In this document: positions 55,846 to 64,000 of the stretch, piece after piece | Layout of the letters: every line of letters starts with the position of its first letter | Numbering within the stretch: position 1 is the stretch's first letter | Origin: Atherinomorus stipes | Taxonomy: Eukaryota; Chordata; Actinopteri; Atheriniformes; Atherinidae | NCBI GenBank assembly: GCA_023101725.1 | Contig: JALJCO010001235.1 | Coordinates: 245,001-309,000, forward strand | DNA length: 64,000 bases | Reading direction: 5' to 3' | Translations under genes and position numbers: made by a program | Notes under the pieces: model-generated | The model's database searches: none | What the model was told of the DNA's origin: nothing | The model's input: the letters and a program-made list of their open reading frames with translations, nothing else

Positions 55846-58523
55846 AGATAAACAGAGATGGAGGAAAACGGACTCCTTGGTGGAGGTCTGCGCTCTCTGA
55901 GTGTTTTTCGAGCTTCTGAATGAAGCTCAGTCCAAATGTTTATCCAGGATCCTCAAGAGCTCTGAGTCTGAGACAGCTGGACTTATTTATGTCTCTGGAA
56001 AACATTTCTCTTCTCCTCCAAAAGGCTTCTTCAGTTCTGAACTGACTGCTGTTGACCAACCCAAACATCCCCTGGGTTGTTAGAGTCAGTAACATCAGAG
56101 TTGTTTACTCTTGTGTACATATTTGTACTTGAAAGAAAAGCAAAGACTAAATTTTCCCATTTTTGAAAGCCACTGGACAGCCCAGTTTGCATCACTGGTG
56201 ACATGAATGATACTGTGAAACAGTTGGGGGACAAACTGCACCAAAGCAATACAAAGCAATTGCAAAGCAATCTGAGTTTTGGGCGATATCCAATATAGTG
56301 ATATTTTACAACTCATTTGGTCTGTCACTGATTTTGAAGCTGAAAATGATGTAATATTCATTCCTTGTACAAAATTAGAAAAATACCTTAACTTACATTA
56401 TGTATAACGTCAAATTTAATAAAGAGAATAGTTTATAAACAAAACAAGCAGGATATGTGCATTCTATCCTAGAATAACTTGAATCGTGTTCGCCTTGAGA
56501 CAATCAGACCAATCAGAGACAGGTAGTTGCCAGAGACGTCATCATGTCACGCGGGGGGCGTGGCCTTATGACATTCTTATACCTCAATGCGTAAAAAAAA
56601 AAAAAAAAAAAACGCCCACGGCTTTGTCACAAAACAGCACCTGTTATATATCAGTTAATTATATCGGTGAAACGTGTGATACAGTTTTAAAGCCGATGCC
56701 CGATACTGATAATGAGCCAATGATATTGTACATTTTAGGCATGTAACGGTATGAAAATGTCATGCAGTTATTGTGACCAAAATTATCACAATTACCATTA
56801 TCATTGTGGTATTGTTGAAATGTGCCCAAAATGTTCAAAACTTACAAACACACACTGAAATCATTTCACTGGGGATATTTGGTTATTTACACAAATCAGC
56901 GTGTATAAACTTTGTTCACACAGAACATCCTAAAAGAAACTGTCTTTAGAAGTTTTGAAGTCTGTAAAAAAGAAGTTTTTGTTTTTTTTTAGATTTTTAA
57001 ACAGCGGCCCGATCGGTTAAATATCGCTAAAATATCGGTGGGGTTGCCGATGTCCGATACTTAGTTTTAAGGCCGATATAGGCCGATACTGATAGGGGGC
57101 CGATTATATCGTGCATCCCTAATATTTGGTCATTATTCCTAAAAGCAAGTAAAGGTTCTCATTTAATGTCGTATTCAACTCTATGAAGTCGACCACAAAC
57201 TTTTAGAAATGCTGGTGACGCTCCAGCCCTCACTATTTACGATAAACAGTTAATGCACACGCAAATGGCTGAATATGTCCGTCCTGTCAGACAAAGTCAA
57301 AGTAAAAATAAAACATTTTCATTGCGTTGTGTTAAAAAGAGACTGGGACGGTGTGCTTTTCTCCCGAGTCGATTCTTTTATGATTTATTTGCAGTATAAA
57401 TTGCCATGCTTCGATATCGCAGATTTTTCTGATTTTAAATGTTTTTTTCAAACACTAAATCAAGTTGACCATCATTATCCGCCTTCTGTTTCAGTCTGTT
57501 TTTTTTTTTTTTTAAACAGATAAAAGAAGAAAGAAAAACTTTTTACCTTCTGCTGGAGAAAAACGGCACATTTTTTTTCTACTTGGCCAAAAGAAAGTGT
57601 TTAAATTTGGAGAAAAACCTACTGACTTTTAAATTTAAAAAGTTAACTGAGGAAAACCAAAAAATCTTGATGCTTCAATTTTGTATTTTTTTCTCCCACC
57701 CTGTAAGACACATCTTCATTGACAATTTGTGTTTCTTAATATGTTAGATGACACGATCACTGACTAGAAAGCTCCCTACGAAAACAGATAACAAAAGTGC
57801 TCCAATTATATAAAACTGGACATTAATATATATTATCTTATTACAAACTGGTTTAATTCCTGTCCCCGTTCTAAAAAAAACCCCAAAACACGGGAAGCAT
57901 ACTTGTTAAACATTTATTACTGGATGCAACATAATGTGTGCGCTGGTGTAGTTTCAGGTACAACAGGAACTTATTAACTTTGCTTAACTGGATGGAAAGA
58001 ACTTCAGACATCTAAAGAAAACAATGTGAAACTGGGACATACAAAAGAGTCTGATATGATTCATTGTGCTGATGTGACCACACAGCAGAACCAGAGTGCA
58101 GCAGGTCCACCAGCGAACACAAGACAATGAAGAAACAGACCTCAGCCCTTTGTGCACTAATACGTGTGTAAACACACACACACACACTTTAAACTGCTGG
58201 GTGGTTTCATTAAACCATCTGCAAGGTTGTAAAATGTCTGACCTATTATGGGATGTTATCTGGATCATTTTTATGAACCATGCATTAAGTTAAACACCGC
58301 TCATTTATGCTGGTATTTATTTATTTATTTTTACTAAGTTGGGTGTTTCTATTAGAGAGGGTGGGGATATTTCAAAAACTCAACGTATCTGGACCACAAA
58401 GGTCCGTGGGAAATTCAATTTCAGCAGGAATTTAATCTTTTATGATTGTTTTCTTATATATTATGAATTTTACTGCCTTTATGTTCACATTTAGCCAAAG
58501 TTGCTAAAAGATTCTGTTCAGCT
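55846..58523. other. Mixed, mostly unassigned sequence
   Basis: Stretches at 56690-56715 and 57040-57120 (CGATGTCCGATACTTAG, GCCGATATAGGCCGATACTG, ending GTGCATCCCTAA) are pieces of hAT-like elements without clear partners. T-runs at 57497-57513 and an A-run at 56594-56611 are present. No gene recognised. Confidence 0.35.
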
Positions 58524-58527
58524 TTAA

Positions 58528-59788
58528 AGGAATAGTTCACCCACAGAATAATGTAACTTTATTTTCCACTTGCCCTCATGGTGAGCAAGACTGGAGCACT
58601 TTTTTAATCTCTCAAATGCAGCTGGTGATCAGGAAGGCTTCTCGTTTCCCCCCAACTTTCATATAATGGAGTTCACCGGTCCGAGCCAAAAAGGTCCATA
58701 AAAGTCCACAAAAACTTGTCAATATTCCTCCATACTGCTCGTCCAATGTAATCCAAGTGTCCTGAGTGGGTAGCGTCCAGGGCTTGACATTAACTTTTTT
58801 GCTCACCAGCCACTGTGGCCAGTGGTTTTTCCAAAGTTACTAGCCACTCAACATTTCCACTAGTCACAATTTTGTTGTTGAGAAAAGATGTTTAATAGAA
58901 TTAAAGCCAACTATGGCCTGCTAAAGTTTACTTAAACTAGATTTACAAACTTTTTAAACGTAAATGACTCTTGTCCACATATGTTTAACACTCCAGGTCA
59001 TTATCAATCATTCAGCTCTGATAGGGTTCTGTGTAAAGCTCATTTTATATAAAAATATACAGCATACTGTACAAAGTAATAACAATGTGGTTTCTTTTTG
59101 CATTTTAAAAATGGTGCAGGGGAGTAAAAAACTGAGTTGGAAAAAAATCTGAAAAGAATCACTGTCTGTTTCAGTATTTATTTAGCCTACTGCAGTAGAC
59201 TAAATAGGCAACTACAGAGAAAAACTAAACACACAACTACGGAAGCCTCAGCGTTCAGAGCTTACTCTGCCGATAAGGCAGAAAAAAAAAATTGCTGTTT
59301 ACATTGTGCTAAGAGCGAAAGAGCTGCAGACAAACCGGGAAAAACACAAGAGGGTCCAGGAGGGGTTGGATATTGATTTAAAACAAAGAAAGAAAGAAAA
59401 AGAGAGTGTGCGATCTCTTCTGCTGTGGCTTCCGTAGTTTCGTGAACATGCATCGGGGTGCTTGCTAGACATGCAATGTAGAATTGTTTAGGCTCTAAAA
59501 ATATACTAAATGATGTAGTTTTGAGTAAATTCTGGACGCTACCCACTCAGGACACTTGGATTACGTTGGACGAGCAGTATAGAGGAATACTGACAAGTTT
59601 TTGTGGACTTTTATGGACCTTTTTGGCTCGGACCCCGGTGAACTCCATTATATGAAAGTTGGGGGAAAAACAGAAGCCTTCCTGATCTCCAGCTGCATTT
59701 GAGATGTTAAAAAAGTGGTCCAGAGTCTTGCTCACCATGAGGGGAAGTGGAAAATAAAGTTACATCATTCTGTGGGTGAACTATTCCT
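58528..59788. mobile_element. Palindromic TTAA MITE, copy 3 (with an insertion)
   Basis: AGGAATAGTTCACCCACAGA at left and its inverse at right, bounded by TTAA (58524-58527 and 59789-59792). The arms 58528-58778 and 59530-59788 are inverse to each other. Between about 58779 and 59230 is extra sequence starting GGGCTTGACATTAAC, absent from copy 1 and probably another inserted fragment. Confidence 0.82.
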
Positions 59789-60516
59789 TTAAGGTTGAAG
59801 TTTCATGAAGGACAGAACAAGGAGAAAAACATGACAACTACAGATATTAACATCAGTCATTGGCTACTCAGGTTACAGTATCTGTCTCTGACTCTTTTGC
59901 ATACTTATCTCTGGTAAATATGCTCTCGGTTATCTAGAGATGGGTTAGAGCGACTAAATGTCCCGTTTGGGATTAATATGGTTTTGTAAAACAAGATCAT
60001 TTTAACTAGACCCGGCATCTGAAATAAATGTTTCGTAGGAATGCAACAATACAGAAAAATTCACAGTTCGGCTCGATACTTTAGTATCACCGTTCAATAA
60101 TTTTGCATACACGCACACACCTACAGACACACACACACACATATGTATGTGTGACAAAAACTGTATCTGCAACAGCCATGTTTGATTATAACAAAAGACA
60201 TGAAACACATATTTCTCAACAGCAAAAATCCTTGAACAGAACTTTTGAAAATCACATTTAAGAGACTCCAGTTATTCCACGGGTGCAAATACACCAGGAA
60301 ACAAACGTATAAAACCCCAAAACTGCTCAAAATGGTATAACTTCCAAAAGTGTACTAAAAATTCACTATATACATTTAATCATAAATCAGTAAACAAACA
60401 ACAATATAAAATATCAAGAATAATATACCAATAAGTTATAGAATAAATATTCGAAATAGCAAAAATCCTAAATAACACACTAAAGAATGAAGGTGTGACT
60501 GACTTCAGCCATTTTA

Positions 60517-60556
60517 TACAGTTTTTAACTTTGTAAAAGCAAAGTTAAAAACTGTA
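60517..60556. repeat. Perfect 17-bp inverted repeat, 6-base loop
   Basis: TACAGTTTTTAACTTTG (60517-60533), a 6-base spacer and its exact inverse (60540-60556). A near copy of one arm plus loop (AAAAGCAAAGTTATAAACTG) is at 60991-61010, so it is part of a dispersed sequence and not a chance hairpin. Confidence 0.75.
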
Positions 60557-60679
60557 TTTTCCAGACTTTTCTGTGATATTTTACTTTTCTTTTTGTATTT
60601 TCTTTTTCTTTTGTGGCAATATCCATCATACAAATATGTTAGTAATCACAAATCGTCCATTATAGCCTGATGTTACAGT

Positions 60680-60850
60680 TGCTGCTTATTTCCCATGATG
60701 CCTTGTGGCACAAACACAAGACTGGCAGACAGACAGACTGGCGACCTGTCCAGGGTGTACCCCGCCTCTGATAATAGCTGGGATGGGCTCCAGCAACCCC
60801 CGCAACCCTGAATTGGATAAGCGGTACAGAAAATGACTGATGGCCTTGTG
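60680..60850 (+). mobile_element. RTE-type LINE 3' end fragment
   Basis: Carries GGCGACCTGTCCAGGGTGTA, then CCCCGCCTCTGATAATAGCTG, GGGATGGGCTCCAGCA and GATAAGCGGTACAGAAAATG. This order is typical of the 3' untranslated region of fish RTE (Expander-like) LINEs. No coding part remains. Confidence 0.75.
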
Positions 60851-61529
60851 GCAAACCTGGATCTTCTTTGCATCATGACTCAAATGTGTGTCACCTCTTC
60901 ATTAGCCTTGTAAATTAGCAACATAGCTTATGTAACAAACAAGTTGGATGCCATGATGTGATACTGCACATGGATACAAAGATGTCACGTAAAAGCAAAG
61001 TTATAAACTGTATTTTTATGATGGAAAATTACCGTGTTTTTATGAAAACGTTTTTCTCTAATCTTGCCGGAATATTACCGTTTCTTTTTTTACATTTTTT
61101 GTTTACAGGGCATCTGACCTCAGATAAAAAAAAAGAACAACAATTAAATCAGGCTGAGTGTAAGCTCGCGCTGTTTTTATTGGGCCCAATGACAAAAGAA
61201 TTAGCCTAAATAATAAACAAGCCTATCAACAACAAATCTCAATTTAAAATGAGGCTACAAATCTATTCAAACTGCCAACTGAAAACCCTGAGACCACCAT
61301 AAAAACATCTGCATCGCCGTGAATTAATCAGCTGCTGGGTGACAGAAGGAAGAGTTCTGCTTTTAGGAGCTGAGTTATTGCTGAGACAGCAGGTTGCGTC
61401 TGCACGCGACGCCAGACAGAGACGGTCCCGGTTTTCCCTGCAGTAGCGGATGTAACAGCACAGAGGATCAGATCGAAACCAGTTAATCTCAATCATTTCC
61501 AAAATCATGACCTGTTTTGTCTGAAGATG

Positions 61530-62460
61530 CCGCAAGATTAGCGCGCAGGACCGCGGACGCAGAGCAGGGACCTTCTCAGCCAGCAGCGGCGCGTGCAGCT
61601 GGAGGCGCCGGCTCCTGACACAGTCGCGTGACAATGTGAGATAAAACAAACAAACAAACAAACATGTAGTGGCGCAGATTTTCTTTCAAGCGCTCGTGCC
61701 GTCCCGGACCCAAACCCGCTCCTGGACTTCATGTCCCTTTTTCTGGTGGGAGCAGAGAAGCTCGTGCGGACCAGATGGGTCGTTGTTTCAGACACATCTG
61801 GATACTTCAGGCTGATTTTGGAGCTGAACGGTCCTGATCTGGTCACTTTCAGTTCAACACAAAACCAGACCGAGTCCAGTTCGATCCTCACGAACAAATC
61901 TGGCCCCACCAGGTCCAACAGATCCAAAACCACCCGAACCTCCTCTCTAACTTCCTCTTTTTATCATCAGAACATTTTAACATATTTCATGGCAACAGAA
62001 TCTGGTTCTGATCCACATCCAGCTCCTACCTTCCATCAGATCCAGCGCAGGAAGCCCGGTGGATCTGTCCGTCCGCTCTGCGCCTTTACGCAGCGGAGCG
62101 TCCTCTCCAACCAGCGGAACCTGCCGATTCCCAGTGAGAGGATGTGTGACTAACCGGTTCTCACAGGATCGATAGAGGAAGAACAGGTTTAGCTGGACGA
62201 GCATGACTTTCTTTTCCTGCTGTGACGTGAAGTAAAAAAAAAAAATCTGAGAAAGAGGCCAGAAATCCAGTTTCATCCTCCGAACTCAAGAAAAATAGTC
62301 AGAATAATCCGCTTCTGGTCAAGTTTGCAGTCAGTCCGTTTCATGGATTCAAACTTCCACGATCTTTATTCATCTTCCGTCTGGTTCCTGGGAGGAGAGA
62401 CGTGAACGCGCCCCGTGACTGACGTCTGGAGAAAGGCAGCAGCCTTATAAGGGTTTTATC
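61530..62460 (-). promoter_or_regulatory. Candidate CpG-rich promoter/first exon with CArG box
   Basis: A perfect CArG box (CCTTATAAGG, 62443-62452), which also contains a TATA-like core, and a CRE-like TGACGTC (62420-62426) lie upstream of a minus-strand open stretch with ATG at 62276. The stretch runs 82 codons to a possible donor (AAG|GTAGGA, exon end 62030). CpG density is high at 61540-61720 and 62040-62120. The predicted residues are not recognised. It may be a real gene start or a chance combination; no second exon is firm. Confidence 0.25.
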
Positions 62461-62739
62461 CGTTTATGGTGTTTGTAAAAAGTCAGTGACACATGAACAT
62501 GTAGCTTAATAACAACAACAACAACAATAATAATAATACATTTTATTTAACATCACCTTTCAAAACACTAAGGGCGACAACAAAGGAATAACTGTACAAT
62601 TAAAACTCTTAAAAAACACGTCAGTTTTGATCAAAAAACTTATTAATCTGGACATTGTGCAGTCAGACCGGTTTATAGGGAAAAAAAAAGAAACATATAC
62701 GGTCCTCAGATTTATTCATCTCGTCCCATTAAAGAAGGA

Positions 62740-62990
62740 AGAATAAAACAGGTGCAGTGAAATAAACTGAAATTTTAAACTTAAGAAAATCATGACACTG
62801 ATTTTAAATTGTGGTTCAATAGAAAATTTAAAAACAAACAAAAAATAAAACAAGTAAACAAGCATGATGAGGCTCAGAGCTAAAATGTCCACTGCAATCA
62901 GATGTTTCTGTAACGTCCAATCAGACGTCTGCACCTGTTGGCAGGTATGTTGGTCCACTGATCATTTACAAAGTCTTTAATTTGTTTAGG
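62740..62990 (-). pseudogene. Tc1-like transposon end with transposase C-terminus
   Basis: The minus strand encodes WTNIPANRCRRLIGRYRNI and a stop, the C-terminal signature of a fish Tc1-like transposase. It is followed by the AT-rich terminal part as at 1550-1640. This is the uninterrupted relative of the Tc1 remnant at 1498-1641 plus 4395-4560. The upstream part of the gene is absent. Confidence 0.65.
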
Positions 62991-63098
62991 ACAGTTTTGT
63001 TTATTTATTTTAATTATTATTTTTAACCACAATAAAAAATAATACATTATTTCTCTAAATTATAATGTGACAAATTTTTCATTCATATTACTTTTTAA

Positions 63099-63250
63099 AG
63101 GTACAGTGTGTAATAATTACTGACATCTAGTGGTGAAGATGGGTATAGACTGATCCAAAGAGCGTTTTGTGTGTTTCGCCATCTTGTGGCGCCGCCATGG
63201 CAACAGGAATGAGTCCCAATGACCTGGTATCTGCCAACATGGAAAGCATA
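63099..63250. repeat. Left end of a TTAA MITE (AGGTACAGTGTGTAA type)
   Basis: AGGTACAGTGTGTAATAATT after TTAA (63095-63098), continuing ACATCTAGTGGTGAAGATGG, is a common fish MITE terminus. The opposite end is not seen before the window ends, so the element is truncated or extends outside. A T-run of over 20 bases lies at 63337-63363. Confidence 0.5.
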
Positions 63251-63333
63251 TCTGGATTTACAACGTTGGACAGTCTTCTAAGGTCATGATAACCTATAGG
63301 TATGTTATCCAGAGATCTCTAAAGTATTGACTT

Positions 63334-63364
<31 letters not shown>

Positions 63365-64000
63365 CATCGCATCATTAATTTAAACTATTATTCATCTTCA
63401 GAAACTGGGTTTAATGACAAGCCACACTGGAAGAACACGCACAACTCATGATTATCCAAAAGTTAAAAGACTAAACTTTTTCAAAGGTTGCGACTTTTGT
63501 ATTTTATCCCATATTTGGCTTTTGGTGTTGTTTAAGGACTGTACAGACCACGTAGCCTTCACATGTCCTGTTGATGAAACTAAAGGCTGCAGGACACCGT
63601 CTCCCTGATCAGTTTGTTTCTGACTGACTTTTTCTTTTTTTTTATTTCTGGTCACAACAATATCTCCCAGATTAGTCCTTAACACCACAGCTGTCTTTGT
63701 TAGCATTAGCTAGCACAATAACGTTATGGGTGTGTGATTTTCGGGAGGATAGATACGTGAAATAAAGTGTCAGATTAATGAGTGTTCACCATAATTTACC
63801 GTGTTTTTGTTGTTGGGGATTAAATCCAGTGTTTTCTCCGCTGTGGCAGCAAGTTATTCCTCTTCTGCTCTGTGTGTCCCATATTCCTCCCGATACGAAC
63901 ACACTGACATCAGTGGACGGAGCAGCACTTTCGACTTTTGTCACAGACAGCAGAAATCTTCATGAAATAAATGTCTGTGATCTTCTTATTCACTTATTAC

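Noticed and set aside
61263..61933. Two overlapping minus-strand frames of about 130 codons in CpG-rich DNA
   Set aside because: GC-rich sequence lacks stops by chance; there is no recognised domain, and the plus strand is equally open at 61731-62153.

Overview
This window looks like one stretch of a bony-fish (teleost) nuclear genome. Long bacterial-style reading frames are absent, splice signals are eukaryotic, (TG)n/(TA)n/(TGGA)n microsatellites are frequent, and the repeats are of fish type: tRNA-derived SINEs, an L1/Tx1-like LINE, RTE/L2-type LINE tails, Tc1, hAT, Harbinger-like and TTAA-flanked DNA transposons, and Ty3/gypsy fragments. The species cannot be told from the sequence. Family names are from recognition, not from a search.

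Host coding content is sparse. The one convincing gene is on the minus strand between about 17.5 and 7.3 kb. It has a candidate leader exon (17475-17515), a clear immunoglobulin V-set exon (10279-10587) and a short final exon (7332-7438) that encodes a small/polar linker, a hydrophobic segment and then a stop with no cytoplasmic tail. The junctions into and out of the V exon are phase 1 at both joins. The predicted product is a single-V-domain surface protein, possibly GPI-anchored. A weaker candidate is a CpG-rich, CArG-box-containing promoter/first exon on the minus strand at 61.5-62.5 kb.

Most of the rest is a nest of mobile elements, many with readable ends. From left to right: microsatellite and small TIR elements (0-1.2 kb); a Tc1 remnant split by a 2.75-kb TIR element that itself holds a fold-back element (1.5-4.6 kb); a SINE (5.4 kb); the Ig gene with a second SINE and several TTAA-flanked elements in its introns (7-17.5 kb), including two inverted copies of one element, one of which carries three later insertions; palindromic TTAA and hAT elements (18.2-20.4 kb); a fold-back copy abutting an almost complete L1/Tx1-like LINE (21.0-26.9 kb); a TIR element holding LINE remnants (27.4-28.8 kb); two half fold-back copies (28.9-31.35 kb); a gypsy integrase tail with polypurine tract and LTR start (31.4-32.4 kb); further TIR elements (33.6-40 kb); a quiet stretch (40-42.7 kb); a full fold-back copy with a solo LTR inside (42.7-44.3 kb); and a mixed tail of TIR elements, an LTR split by a hAT element, a dead Tc1 transposase and LINE tails (45.8-63 kb).

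The fold-back family (five copies, repeating arm modules in alternating orientation) and the several insertion sites whose empty versions are present in the same window are the most unusual features. They allow a relative order of insertion to be read directly from the sequence.
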